This document shows, in pieces, positions 16,968 to 25,717 of a DNA stretch of 64,000 nucleotides. Origin of the DNA: Paenibacillus lupini (GTDB lineage Bacteria; Bacillota; Bacilli; Paenibacillales; Paenibacillaceae); contig NZ_JAASRW010000006.1 in NCBI RefSeq assembly GCF_011761355.1, forward strand, positions 186,001 through 250,000, in the 5' to 3' direction. The notes under the pieces were generated by a model. The model was given only the letters and a program-made list of their open reading frames with translations, was not told the origin of the DNA and made no database searches. The position numbers and the translations under genes were made by a program. The stretch's first letter is position 1. Each line of letters opens with the position of its first letter.

Positions 16968-17663
16968 TCAGCGATTCAGTCTGTAGCCTGCTCCCCAGAT
17001 CGTCTCAATCATCTCAGGCTTTGCCGGATCATTCTCAATCTTCTCGCGGATCCGGTTAATATGAACCGTCACCGTCGCGCTGTCGCCTGCGTAGTCATAA
17101 CCCCAGATTTTCTCAAACAGCGCATCTTTGGAAAACACGATATTCGGATGTTCTGCCAAAAACAATAGAAGCTCAAACTCGCGGTTCGGGAACCGGATTT
17201 CCTGCCCCGCCTTGTACACCTTCCAGCTTCTCCGCAAAATCTTTAACTCACCAACGATAATCTGTTCCTCATTATCAGCCTTTCTTGTCGTACCAACCAG
17301 CCGTTCATAACGGCTTATATGTGATTTGACCCTTGCAACAAGCTCCGCAGGATCAAACGGCTTAGCAATATAATCATCCGCCCCTAGCCCAAGCCCACGG
17401 ATCTTATCCATCGACTCCGTCCTAGCCGTAACCATTAGAATCGGGATATCCGTCTTGTCTCTTACTTCACGGCAAATATCATATCCGTTCTGCCCCGGAA
17501 GCATCAGATCAAGCAGGATCAAATCATAGGAATTATCCAGGATGGCAGTGACCGCCTGTTTCCCATCAGCAATGATCTCTGTCTCAAAACCGTTAATCTC
17601 CAAATAATCCTTCTCCAGCATTGCAATCTCGGTATCATCTTCGATGATTAATATTTTGCTCAT
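16968..17663 (-). CDS. OmpR-family response regulator (two-component system 2)
   Basis: 231 residues. The receiver has ED acidic residues, phospho-acceptor in LILLDLMLPGQNGY and AKPFDPAELVARVKSH; the DNA-binding winged helix ends WGAGYRLNR. It is clearly paralogous to the regulator at 14618. The ATG lies inside the 3' end of the kinase gene (29-bp overlap), indicating coupled translation. Confidence 0.93.
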   Translation of the reverse strand: MSKILIIEDDTEIAMLEKDYLEINGFETEIIADGKQAVTAILDNSYDLILLDLMLPGQNGYDICREVRDKTDIPILMVTARTESMDKIRGLGLGADDYIAKPFDPAELVARVKSHISRYERLVGTTRKADNEEQIIVGELKILRRSWKVYKAGQEIRFPNREFELLLFLAEHPNIVFSKDALFEKIWGYDYAGDSATVTVHINRIREKIENDPAKPEMIETIWGAGYRLNR

Positions 17664-19101
17664 GTTCCCTCTCCATCTGGCTCGGCAGTATCATTTCAAT
17701 GTGAAGTCCGTTATCATTTGTCGCCGCCACTGTTCCGCCATGCCTGTCCACAATATATTTCACGATATAGAGACCTAGTCCGTTACTCTCACCGTTCTTC
17801 TGAGATCTTGCGCTGTCGCCCCGCCAGAACTGATCAAACAAATAAGGCAGATGATCGTCTGGCACTCCTCCGCCATTGTCGGCGAACATCAGATGTATCT
17901 GATTTTGCTCATGCCATACGGATATAGTCAGATGAATCGGCTGGACATTAGCGTATTTTATCGCATTCTCAATGAGGTTGGCCATCACACGATTCATCTG
18001 CTCCTCATCGATTCGAACAGGATAAGAACCAGGCTTCAGTTCGACTGATATGGTCACCATACTTTGTACAAGCTCCTCTTTACGAGCTAGTACATATTCA
18101 TGAACAAAATCACCTAAGTCCCTTTCCTCAAGCAACAATGGAAGATTGCCCGTCTCCATGCTTGAGAAATAGAACAGCTTCCGAAGAAGCGCGTCCATGT
18201 CACAAGATTTCTGATAGGCTATCTGCAGATATCGCTCTCTCTTCTCTGGCGTATTCGCTACACCATCTTGAAGGCCCTTAATATAGCCTTTTATGGAGGT
18301 AAGCGGAGTACGCAGGTCATGCGATATGCCAGCAACCAGATCAACGCGAGCTTTCTCGTAAGCCTTATTTTTCTGCTGTTCATCTAAAAGATGCTCCTGC
18401 ATGTGGTTAAACGCAGCGCTTACGGGAGCAAATTCATCATTCCCCTTATAGATTACCGGCCGTGATAGATCACCACTTTGAATCCGCTTAGCCCCTTCTG
18501 ATAAAGCCTCCAGCGGTTGGAGGATCCGATGAGCCATTTTACGAGTAAACAGCTGGCTGAGCAGCACGATGACGACGATAACAGCGAGGCTGATGAGGAC
18601 AAATGGCATCCAGAAATCAAGTAAGCTGCTGTCTCCGGTGCTATCTACGTCCTGCTTTACGGCGTACAGGGCATAACCCTCATATGACTTGGCAACAAAG
18701 GTGGTGTGTTGTAACCGTCCTGCCAATACATCATTCTGCAAATTTATATTTGTAAAACTTTTAATCATCTCATTCACTTCATCCTTAGAAGCAGTCAGTG
18801 AATGATAAAGGATTCGCTTATCCTGTAGAACAAGCAGGTTATAGCCATATTCAGTAAGCCGGTCATTCAGCAGCTCCCAATTCTTTTTGGAGGCCTCTAT
18901 GCTGCTAAGCTGGTTCTCAGCCTGAAAAACTTTGCTGTCGAGCATCTCCTTGCCCCCGTCACCACGTACGGAATCCATTAATAGAAAGATTCCAAACACA
19001 GCAAGCAGGGAGACAAGTGAAAGAACCACTAACAAGGCACTCGAGACCATAATGCGATTGATGACTTTCATATCGACACTTCTTTCAGAAGACATATTCA
19101 T
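17635..19101 (-). CDS. Sensor histidine kinase (two-component system 2)
   Basis: 488 residues: TM1 about 12-38, extracytoplasmic domain about 40-165, TM2 about 165-188, HAMP, HisKA with GISHDLRTPLTSIKGYIKGL, and HATPase_c with ANLIENAIKYA, DNGGGVPDDH, LFDQFWRGD and NGLGLYIVKYI. It shares domain plan and motif wording with the kinase at 15316, so the four genes look like a tandem duplication of a kinase-regulator pair. A long quasi-palindrome (19181-19288) lies about 80 nt upstream of the start. Confidence 0.92.
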   Translation of the reverse strand: MNMSSERSVDMKVINRIMVSSALLVVLSLVSLLAVFGIFLLMDSVRGDGGKEMLDSKVFQAENQLSSIEASKKNWELLNDRLTEYGYNLLVLQDKRILYHSLTASKDEVNEMIKSFTNINLQNDVLAGRLQHTTFVAKSYEGYALYAVKQDVDSTGDSSLLDFWMPFVLISLAVIVVIVLLSQLFTRKMAHRILQPLEALSEGAKRIQSGDLSRPVIYKGNDEFAPVSAAFNHMQEHLLDEQQKNKAYEKARVDLVAGISHDLRTPLTSIKGYIKGLQDGVANTPEKRERYLQIAYQKSCDMDALLRKLFYFSSMETGNLPLLLEERDLGDFVHEYVLARKEELVQSMVTISVELKPGSYPVRIDEEQMNRVMANLIENAIKYANVQPIHLTISVWHEQNQIHLMFADNGGGVPDDHLPYLFDQFWRGDSARSQKNGESNGLGLYIVKYIVDRHGGTVAATNDNGLHIEMILPSQMEREHEQNINHRR

Positions 19102-19180
19102 TAGTTAGTGTATAGTATCAGATAGGTGTAAACAACAAAGTGAGAAGAGATTAACATTTCATAAACAAGTCACTGCGTAT

Positions 19181-19288
19181 TCGAATGTTCTCTAGACCGC
19201 TGTTGCTCTTGGACTCATTGAATTAAGTTTTATTGGTGGGAGTCCAAGAGCAAAGGCGGGCGCTTGTGCTTATCGAGAATCATTCGAT
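19181..19288. repeat. Quasi-palindrome with 14-bp perfect inner arms
   Basis: Inner arms TTGCTCTTGGACTC (19203-19216) and GAGTCCAAGAGCAA (19240-19253) are perfect and 23 nt apart. Outer arms TCGAATG-TTCTC (19181-19192) and GAGAATCATTCGA (19275-19287) match with one inserted base. The inner stem is bordered by CCGCTGTTGCT on the left and AGCAAAGGCGGGCG on the right. The same borders, one base different, enclose a different stem at 2126-2180 (opposite orientation). Confidence 0.75.
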
Positions 19289-19330
19289 TACTCCGTTCCA
19301 AGTTTAGAAAATGTTAAAGAGAGAAGACAG

Positions 19331-19377
19331 AAAAATGGCGTCACAGGACAAATTATCTGTGACGCCATCTTTTTTAT
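19331..19377. terminator. Terminator of the HAD gene
   Basis: Perfect 12-bp arms ATGGCGTCACAG / CTGTGACGCCAT around a 10-nt loop, with T runs on both strands. It lies 6 nt beyond the HAD stop. Confidence 0.8.
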
Positions 19378-20042
19378 TTGAGCAAGGTGAGAAGCTCTGG
19401 CATTTCTTGGATACATACATCTGCTCCGGCAAGCTCGGAGTCGCGTCCATAGCCGGCATATGCACAGCCAATAGCGACAAGATTATTGCCTTTAGCTGCT
19501 TCTACGTCGGAAGAACGGTCGCCTACCATCCAGGCTGTCTTAATCTGATGATCGGCGAGCAGCTTCGCAACAAGATCAACCTTGCTTGCGGTCTGGAATT
19601 CTCCCGCGCTGTACAAGCCGTCGAATAGCTCCGCTATACCTTTGTAGCGAGCAACCTCTTTTACGTAAACTTCCAGCCCGTTACTTGCCACAAACAGCTT
19701 AATCCCCTGTTCCTTCAAGGTACGCAGCGTTTCAGCCGTTTGTGGGTACAGCACTCCTCTACCCGCTTCCAACTCTTCAAGCTCGTATTGCACCATAAGC
19801 TCATCTGCGCGCAGACGTGCTTCTTCTGAGCTCCCAGGCATCAGCTTCCGCCAAATATCCTCCAGCAGCATGCCTAGGCATCCAAGAAGATCATCTAGCG
19901 GAGGAGTCTGATCATAAAGCCCTTCCTCGCGTAAGGTACGGAATAAGCGCTCATGTACCGTCTCCAGCAAGGTAGCCGTTTCAAATAAGGTTCCGTCCAT
20001 ATCAAAGATTACGGCTTCTGGCCGTTCGAATGTTGTCGTCAT
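19374..20042 (-). CDS. HAD-superfamily hydrolase
   Basis: 222 residues from the ATG at 20042, chosen because AAAGGGGG lies 8 nt upstream; the frame is open to 20099 but those residues have no support. Motif I is FDMDGTLFE (nucleophile Asp and acid Asp), motif II FVASNG, motif IV GDRSSDVEAAK, with a helical cap between I and II. Phosphoglycolate-phosphatase-like subfamily; substrate not predictable. It follows opuAC by 94 nt on the same strand and could be a distal operon member. Confidence 0.85.
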   Translation of the reverse strand: MTTTFERPEAVIFDMDGTLFETATLLETVHERLFRTLREEGLYDQTPPLDDLLGCLGMLLEDIWRKLMPGSSEEARLRADELMVQYELEELEAGRGVLYPQTAETLRTLKEQGIKLFVASNGLEVYVKEVARYKGIAELFDGLYSAGEFQTASKVDLVAKLLADHQIKTAWMVGDRSSDVEAAKGNNLVAIGCAYAGYGRDSELAGADVCIQEMPELLTLLK

Positions 20043-20136
20043 GGCATTTCCCCCTTTAAAGTCTGCCATTATCATACTGGATAGGGGGATATGCCGCAAC
20101 CTCAGAGAGCAGCTCTTCCACTCGAGTTCTCATTAT

Positions 20137-21012
20137 TTATTGGATTCCATCCAGCCACTTCTCAACCTGCTCCGGATGGCCTTCTGCCCAGGCTTTAGCC
20201 GCTTCTTCCGGCGATTGGCCCTCTTGAATGGCAACCATCACTTGAGCCATATCGTCAGGTGTCCATGTAAATTGATCAAGCAGCTTGTAGGCATCTGCCT
20301 TATCGGACTTCAGATCTTTACGTGCTATCGTATGAATACTTTCAGCTCCGCCATAAACACCTTTTGGATCGTCCAAATACTTCAAGTCCATCTTGGCGAA
20401 CATCCAATGCGGCGTCCAGCCTGTCACAATGATGGGCTCCTTCGCCTTATAAGCCTTCTGCAGCTCCTGAGCCATAGCAGCTGATGAGCTTTCAATCAGC
20501 TTCCACTTGTTATCCAGTCCATAATCCTTCAGCACCTTGTCGGTTGACTGCATAATACCCGCTCCAGGCTCAATGCCGATAATCTCATAGTCCACCAATT
20601 TACCTGTAGCTTCGTTATTCAAATCTTCGATCGAGCTTTCCTTCATATAAGAGGGAACAACAAGACCCGTCTTTGTTCCTTCCAGATTAGGACCTAGATC
20701 CTCAACGCTGCTGCCGTATTTCTCCAAATAGGATGCATGCGTTGTAGGCAGCCATGCAGCTACCATAGCATCCGCACTGCCGTCAGCCATTCCGGCCCAC
20801 ATTGGACCTGCATCAACTTGTAGAAGATCAACAGAATAGTCCAATTTTGATTCCAACACATATTTAACGACATTCGTGCTTGCAATTTCCGAGTCCCAAG
20901 CGACGTATGCGAGTTTAATCTCTTTTGAGTCATTTGCTTTCGAATTCGAACAGCCTGCAAGTGCTGCTGCCAATACAACAGCCGATAATGTAAATCCCCA
21001 TTTTTTATGCAA
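20137..21012 (-). CDS. opuAC: Glycine/proline betaine ABC transporter, substrate-binding lipoprotein
   Basis: 291 residues with a lipoprotein signal ending in LAGC (lipidated Cys21). The mature domain is OpuAC/GbuC-like: IKLAYVAWDSEIASTNVVKYVLE near the start and WTPHWMFAKMDLKYLDDPK near the end, including Trp residues of the type that form the aromatic cage around betaines. Last gene of the opuA operon, 12 nt after the permease gene. The compatible-solute role follows from family and from the neighbouring GbsR-type regulator. The exact substrate is inferred. Confidence 0.9.
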   Translation of the reverse strand: MHKKWGFTLSAVVLAAALAGCSNSKANDSKEIKLAYVAWDSEIASTNVVKYVLESKLDYSVDLLQVDAGPMWAGMADGSADAMVAAWLPTTHASYLEKYGSSVEDLGPNLEGTKTGLVVPSYMKESSIEDLNNEATGKLVDYEIIGIEPGAGIMQSTDKVLKDYGLDNKWKLIESSSAAMAQELQKAYKAKEPIIVTGWTPHWMFAKMDLKYLDDPKGVYGGAESIHTIARKDLKSDKADAYKLLDQFTWTPDDMAQVMVAIQEGQSPEEAAKAWAEGHPEQVEKWLDGIQ

Positions 21013-21024
21013 AATGTTTCACCT

Positions 21025-21858
21025 CTAGCGTTTATTTTTTTTCACGATATGGTTAGACATCCGGTCTAATAAAATAGCCAGCACAACTATAGAAATACCA
21101 GCTTCAAAGCCGATGCCAGTCTTGGTCTGAGTAACAGCCCGATAGACATCCGCGCCAAGTCCTTGAGCACCAATCATCGAGGAAATAACAACCATAGATA
21201 ATGACAGCATGATGGTTTGGTTAATACCCGCCATCATCGTAGGCAGCGCCATAGGAAGCTGCAGCTTAAACAGCTTCTGATTTGGCGTTGACCCAAAGGC
21301 ATCGGCAGCTTCAACTAGTTCCGAAGGAACCTGCCTAATCCCTAAATTCGTCAGACGAATGGTAGGCGGCACCGCAAATATGATGGATGCAATAACACCT
21401 GGTACAACACCAAGCGAGAAGAAAGAAACCGCTGGTAATAAATAAACAAAAGCGGGCATGGTCTGCATCAAATCAAGCAAAGGAGTAATGATTCCTTGTA
21501 ATAAGGAACTTCTTGCACACAAAATGCCAGTTGGCACACCAATGATGATGGATAACAGGGACGCCGCAAGAACAATAGCTAAGGTTTCCATGGCATGTTC
21601 CCAATACCCTAGATTCTCTATAAGCAAAAGCCCTATAAACGCAAAGGCAGCAACCTTCCATTTTCCAAGATACCAGGCTATAGCTGTTATAATCAGAATC
21701 ATGATGATCGAAGGACTGAAGAGAAGAACATTATGTAGAAAATCAACGATGGAGCCTATAATCAGGCGTATGAAATCAAACAACGGGGAGAAATGATTTT
21801 CTAACCAGCTTTCTAACGATTCGATCCAATTACCAAGTGGAAGCTTCGGAATATTCAC
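21025..21858 (-). CDS. opuAB: Glycine/proline betaine ABC transporter, permease
   Basis: 277 residues and about seven hydrophobic helices. The cytoplasmic EAA loop reads EAADAFGSTPNQKLFKLQLPMALPTMMAG, the contact for the ATPase. It overlaps the ATPase gene by 4 nt. Length and N-terminal amphipathic region (LESWLENHFSPLFDFIR) match OpuAB/GbuB-type permeases. Confidence 0.9.
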   Translation of the reverse strand: MNIPKLPLGNWIESLESWLENHFSPLFDFIRLIIGSIVDFLHNVLLFSPSIIMILIITAIAWYLGKWKVAAFAFIGLLLIENLGYWEHAMETLAIVLAASLLSIIIGVPTGILCARSSLLQGIITPLLDLMQTMPAFVYLLPAVSFFSLGVVPGVIASIIFAVPPTIRLTNLGIRQVPSELVEAADAFGSTPNQKLFKLQLPMALPTMMAGINQTIMLSLSMVVISSMIGAQGLGADVYRAVTQTKTGIGFEAGISIVVLAILLDRMSNHIVKKNKR

Positions 21859-23054
21859 TTTACACCCCCTGCCTCAGGTATGGCATTTCCGGCAAGTGCG
21901 GCAAACACAGCCCCACGAATAACGATACCTAACAGCCGATTCGTGTCATCGGTTACAGCCAGTGGGATCTTAGAATCCGCCATAGGCTCAAATAATTCGT
22001 TTAGCGGAGTTGCAGGAGAAATAACCGGTAAATCCTTGATTAATATATCCTCTAACGGCAAGCCTTCTTTTAAGGCAGCAGAGGCAAGCTCAGCGGTTAT
22101 GACACCTAGAAGCTTCTTCCCCTTATCGGTCACATACAAGCTCGATACCCCTTGATCCTTCATAATTTGAAGAGCTACACGAGGACCACGCTCGAGCATA
22201 ATCGTTCCAGGTTTCCGCATAACATGAGCTGCGGTCAGCACCTTGGAAAGATCAACATCCTCTATAAATTTCTCAACGTACGGGTTAGCCGGATTTATCA
22301 ATATTTCGTCAGGAGTGCCAATTTGAACAATAACGCCATCTTTCATTAATGCAATCTTGTCCCCAATGCGCAGCGCCTCGTCCAGATCATGTGTGATGAA
22401 GATGATCGTCTTCTTCATATTGGATTGCAGCTGCAAGAGCTCATCCTGCATATCCTTTCGAATAAGTGGATCAAGCGCGCTAAACGCTTCGTCCATAAGA
22501 AGAATATCAGGATCATTAGCTAGGCCCCTAGCCAGACCTACACGCTGCTGCATTCCTCCGCTCAATTGATCAGGATAGCTGTTTTCCCATCCGCCGAGGC
22601 CAACCAGCTGTAAGGACTGCTCAGCCATTTGCCTGCGGGCTTGCTTCTCCACTCCTTGAATTTCCAGACCATATTCAACATTTTGCAGTACCGTCCGGTG
22701 AGGAAATAGAGCAAACTTTTGAAACACCATCCCCATCTTTTTACGTCGGAGCTCTCTTAGTTCTGAGGAACTCATTTGCACGATATCCCGTCCCTCGAAT
22801 AAGAGCTGACCAGATGATGGCTCAATCAAACGATTCAGCAGGCGGATTAAGGTGGACTTGCCGCTGCCGGATAAACCCATGATGACGAATATTTGTCCTG
22901 CTTCAATACTGAAACTAGCCTGGTTTACCCCTACTGTCATTTTCGTTTCTTTAAAAATCCTTTCTTTCGTCCATCCTTGCTTGAGGAACTGCATCGCTTG
23001 TTCCGGATGGTTACCGAATATTTTAGTCAGTTGTTTGGCTTCGATGATGGACAT
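21855..23054 (-). CDS. opuAA: Glycine/proline betaine ABC transporter, ATPase with CBS domains
   Basis: 399 residues. The nucleotide-binding domain has Walker A GLSGSGKST, signature LSGGMQQRVGLARGLA, Walker B ILLMDEAFSALDP and H-loop FITHDLDEAL. Two C-terminal CBS modules follow (about 275-390), which in OpuA transporters sense ionic strength or cyclic dinucleotides. AGGAGG lies before the ATG. Its leader contains a hairpin repeat (23067-23132) that abuts the ribosome site, and the promoter region is shared with the divergent GbsR-type gene. Confidence 0.92.
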   Translation of the reverse strand: MSIIEAKQLTKIFGNHPEQAMQFLKQGWTKERIFKETKMTVGVNQASFSIEAGQIFVIMGLSGSGKSTLIRLLNRLIEPSSGQLLFEGRDIVQMSSSELRELRRKKMGMVFQKFALFPHRTVLQNVEYGLEIQGVEKQARRQMAEQSLQLVGLGGWENSYPDQLSGGMQQRVGLARGLANDPDILLMDEAFSALDPLIRKDMQDELLQLQSNMKKTIIFITHDLDEALRIGDKIALMKDGVIVQIGTPDEILINPANPYVEKFIEDVDLSKVLTAAHVMRKPGTIMLERGPRVALQIMKDQGVSSLYVTDKGKKLLGVITAELASAALKEGLPLEDILIKDLPVISPATPLNELFEPMADSKIPLAVTDDTNRLLGIVIRGAVFAALAGNAIPEAGGVK

Positions 23055-23066
23055 TACTTCCCTCCT

Positions 23067-23132
23067 AAAAAAAAATTGGCACCACGAGTGGCCGCCTTTT
23101 TGGCCACTTGTGGTAATTTTTACTTCGTAAGC
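23067..23132 (-). repeat. Leader hairpin repeat, copy 1 (opuA leader)
   Basis: Read on the minus strand: GCTTACGAAGTAA, AAATT, a 13-bp stem (ACCACAAGTGGCC / GGCCACTCGTGGT, one mismatch, loop with A5), GCC, AATTTTTTTTT, and directly AGGAGG. The 5' motif folds as CTTAC-GAA-GTAAG-like hairpin. The large stem plus T9 resembles an intrinsic terminator placed just before the ribosome site. Same architecture as at 34340-34506 and 49245-49277. Confidence 0.75.
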
Positions 23133-23160
23133 ATGAGTATGCTTTCAAGTACTGACGACA

Positions 23161-23217
23161 GTTTAGGCCTTTTTACCTTAATTAGTCAACACTAATATCC
23201 GTACGTAATGTACGTAC
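23161..23217 (-). promoter_or_regulatory. opuA promoter and candidate GbsR operator
   Basis: On the minus strand TTGACT (23184-23189), a 17-nt spacer and CTAAAC (23161-23166; the -10 is weak) could drive opuA. The perfect palindrome GTACGTA-ATG-TACGTAC at 23201-23217 lies just upstream of the -35 and midway between the divergent genes, a plausible site for the GbsR-type repressor. Confidence 0.45.
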
Positions 23218-23355
23218 AGTTTAAACTTTACGATAGGAATACTCCGGATCCCTCCTTTTTCCTCCTAAATGCATATGAAAATGAGCCCTTTACTTTTAAT
23301 TTCAGATAAGCTTACAATGTCTATGAAGTGTAGCAAGGTGACCCAGGAGGCAATT

Positions 23356-23916
23356 ATGGACGATAATTTAGGCGGCTTAACGCCCGAGCAATCGCGCGCG
23401 CTGCACACATCGCGACAGCGTGTGATTGACTCGATAGGAAAAAACATGGATCTATACGGCATAACATTATCAATTGGTCATCTTTACGGCTCTATGTATT
23501 TTCAGAATGAACCCATCACTTTGGACCAAATGAGCCAAACGATGGGGATGAGCAAAACATCCATGAGCACGGGCATGCGGACGCTAATGGATTTGAAAAT
23601 GATCGAGAAGGTTTGGGGTAAAGGGTCTAGGAAGGACTTTTACGAGGTTGTACCGGACTGGTATCAGAACTTTACTGATTTCTTCTCTATTAAATGGCGG
23701 AAAGCTGTGGAGAGTAATATGACTTCGCTCGAGAAGTCATTAAAGGAGATTCGTATGCTTCAGGCATCCGATCCTGATAACAGCGACCTGCAGGAAATCA
23801 CAACAATCGACGAGCAGAAAATTAATGATGCACTTAACTATTATCACTGGCTGCATCGTTTGATCGATGCTTTTGAGTCAGGAAAAATATTTGATTTTAT
23901 ACCAAAGGAAGAATAG
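23356..23916 (+). CDS. GbsR/OpcR-family (MarR-like) osmoprotection regulator
   Basis: 186 residues. The start is ATG 23356, with AGGAGG 6 nt upstream; the longer open frame back to 23269 is unsupported. The winged-helix reads ITLDQMSQTMGMSKTSMSTGMRTLMDLKMIEKVW, followed by a helical effector region. Known GbsR/OpcR proteins repress choline and betaine uptake or synthesis genes and are released by choline. Position divergent from opuAA-AB-AC supports control of that operon; ligand and operator are inferred. Confidence 0.85.
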   Translation: MDDNLGGLTPEQSRALHTSRQRVIDSIGKNMDLYGITLSIGHLYGSMYFQNEPITLDQMSQTMGMSKTSMSTGMRTLMDLKMIEKVWGKGSRKDFYEVVPDWYQNFTDFFSIKWRKAVESNMTSLEKSLKEIRMLQASDPDNSDLQEITTIDEQKINDALNYYHWLHRLIDAFESGKIFDFIPKEE

Positions 23917-23927
23917 CGCTCCTACAA

Positions 23928-23990
23928 AACACCCCTTAGCCTGCATCGGATGAGTAATCCGATGTAAGCTAAGGGGTGTTCCTCATTTTT
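23928..23990. terminator. Strong terminator after the GbsR-type gene
   Basis: Perfect 13-bp arms AACACCCCTTAGC / GCTAAGGGGTGTT with a second inner stem ATCGGAT / ATCCGAT, followed by TCATTTTT on the plus strand and TTTTG on the minus strand. Confidence 0.85.
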
Positions 23991-24148
23991 AATCTAATCA
24001 ATAGAGTTGTTTCGCTTAGCTGCTCTTGCTCTTCTGACGCAAACCTATGTCCGGAATCGTAAAAGCGTTACAACAGATAACTCGCAGGAAGGAATACTAT
24101 ACGAAGAAGTATGAGGATGTGCCAAAAGGAATTTGCGGGAGATAGCGA

Positions 24149-24922
24149 TTATACCCTCTTTTTATATGCCTTCATTGCAAACACATAAGCCACAAGCATA
24201 ATGCCAACACACCAAGCAAGCGCGATCCAGATGTCATTGCCCACCGGTTGACCCGACAGCAATGCGCGGATGGTTTCTACAATAGAGGTTACTGGCTGGT
24301 TTTCAGCAAAGACGCGAACGGCGGTAGGCATTGAATCGGTTGGCACAAATGCAGAGCTGATAAATGGCAGGAAGATTAGAGGATAGGAAAAGGCGCTCGC
24401 GCCATCGACTGTTTTTGCGGTAAGTCCAGCTATAGCTGCGACCCATGTTAAGGAAAGTGTAAATAGAGCGAGTATACCTGCTACGGCAAGCCAAGGCAGG
24501 ACTCCAGCAGACGAACGAAAACCCATGAGGAGCGCTACAAGGATGATGACGAGAACCGATATGGCATTGGATACTAACGAAGTCAATACATGCCCCCAAA
24601 GCAAAGCGGAACGTGAAATCGGCATCGTTTGAAAACGTTCGAAGATGCCCTTTTGTACATCGGTAAACAATCGAAAAGCCGTGTAGGATATTCCACTGGC
24701 AATAGCCATGAGGAGTATGCCTGGCAGCAGGTAATTCACATAGCTATCTGTTCCGGTTTCAATGGCACCACCTAACACATAAACAAACAGCAGCATCATT
24801 GCGATTGGCGTGATGGTTACCGTAATGATCGTATCCATACTCCTCATAATGTGACGCATGGAACGTCCTAGCATGACGCTAATATCGATAAAGAAATGCT
24901 TCTTTACTATTTCTGTTTCCAT
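24149..24922 (-). CDS. ABC-2-type permease (daunorubicin-resistance DrrB-like)
   Basis: 257 residues and six hydrophobic helices with the ABC-2/DrrB layout: an early TM (TVTITPIMMLLFVYVLG-like), NYLLPGILLMAIASG, FERFQTMPISRSALLWGHV in the coupling region, and FLPFISSAFVPTDSMP near the end. It starts immediately after the ATPase stop, so both subunits are coupled. Terminal gene of the padR operon. It likely exports a small hydrophobic or cationic compound; substrate unknown. Confidence 0.85.
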   Translation of the reverse strand: METEIVKKHFFIDISVMLGRSMRHIMRSMDTIITVTITPIAMMLLFVYVLGGAIETGTDSYVNYLLPGILLMAIASGISYTAFRLFTDVQKGIFERFQTMPISRSALLWGHVLTSLVSNAISVLVIILVALLMGFRSSAGVLPWLAVAGILALFTLSLTWVAAIAGLTAKTVDGASAFSYPLIFLPFISSAFVPTDSMPTAVRVFAENQPVTSIVETIRALLSGQPVGNDIWIALAWCVGIMLVAYVFAMKAYKKRV

Positions 24923-25684
24923 TTATATGGCCTCCTTTTTACCGACTATTGCAAGGAAGATCTCCTCTAATGAAAGCTGTTTCTCCACATACTCTACCTT
25001 AGTCGTCGGGAACATCTTTTTAAGCTCCTGGAGTGTGCCGCTTGCGATAATTCTGCCTTCGTGTAAAATGGCAATCCGGTCAGCAAGCTGCTCAGCTTCC
25101 TCCAAATATTGTGTCGTAAGAAGTACTGTCGTGCCGCCATCGGCAAGCTCCTTGACGATCTTCCATACCTCGATCCGCGCCTCGGGGTCAAGTCCGGTGG
25201 TTGGCTCATCTAGAAAAATAATTTGTGGTTTTCCAACAATGCTCAAAGCAATGTCGAGCCTGCGGCGCATCCCACCGGAGTAAGTAGACACTCTGCGGTC
25301 TGCTGCCTCAGTCAGGCCGAAGCGTTGTAACATATCGTCTGCAACCTGACGTGGGTTCTTGAGGTATCTCAGCTTGGCAATCATGATCAGATTTTCGCGT
25401 CCAGTCAAAATTTCATCCACGGCGGCAAATTGCCCAGTCAGACTAATCGTCTGCCTCACTTGATCAGGTTTGAATGCGACATCAAATCCGTTGACGGCGG
25501 CGGTTCCACCATCCGACTGGAGCAGCGTAGTGAGGATTCTGACTACGGTCGTCTTTCCTGCCCCATTTGAACCGAGGAGTGCGAAAATACTGCCCTTTTC
25601 CACCTCGAAATCTACGCCCTTCAGCACTTGGAGCTGCTTGTAGGATTTTTGCAGACCTTTTACTTGAATCGATTTGGATTGCAT
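24923..25684 (-). CDS. ABC exporter ATPase (DrrA-like)
   Basis: 253 residues with Walker A GSNGAGKTT, signature YSGGMRRRLDIAL, Walker B IIFLDEPTTGLDP and H-loop TTQYLEEAEQLADR, the wording typical of DrrA drug exporters. It is shorter than DrrA (about 330) because the C-terminal regulatory extension is mostly missing, which is common in this subfamily. AGGAGG-like site upstream. Third gene after padR and the HAAS-pentapeptide gene. Confidence 0.9.
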   Translation of the reverse strand: MQSKSIQVKGLQKSYKQLQVLKGVDFEVEKGSIFALLGSNGAGKTTVVRILTTLLQSDGGTAAVNGFDVAFKPDQVRQTISLTGQFAAVDEILTGRENLIMIAKLRYLKNPRQVADDMLQRFGLTEAADRRVSTYSGGMRRRLDIALSIVGKPQIIFLDEPTTGLDPEARIEVWKIVKELADGGTTVLLTTQYLEEAEQLADRIAILHEGRIIASGTLQELKKMFPTTKVEYVEKQLSLEEIFLAIVGKKEAI

Positions 25685-25717
25685 CGGATTCCCTCCTAAA
25701 AAGAATTTGTGAACAGA

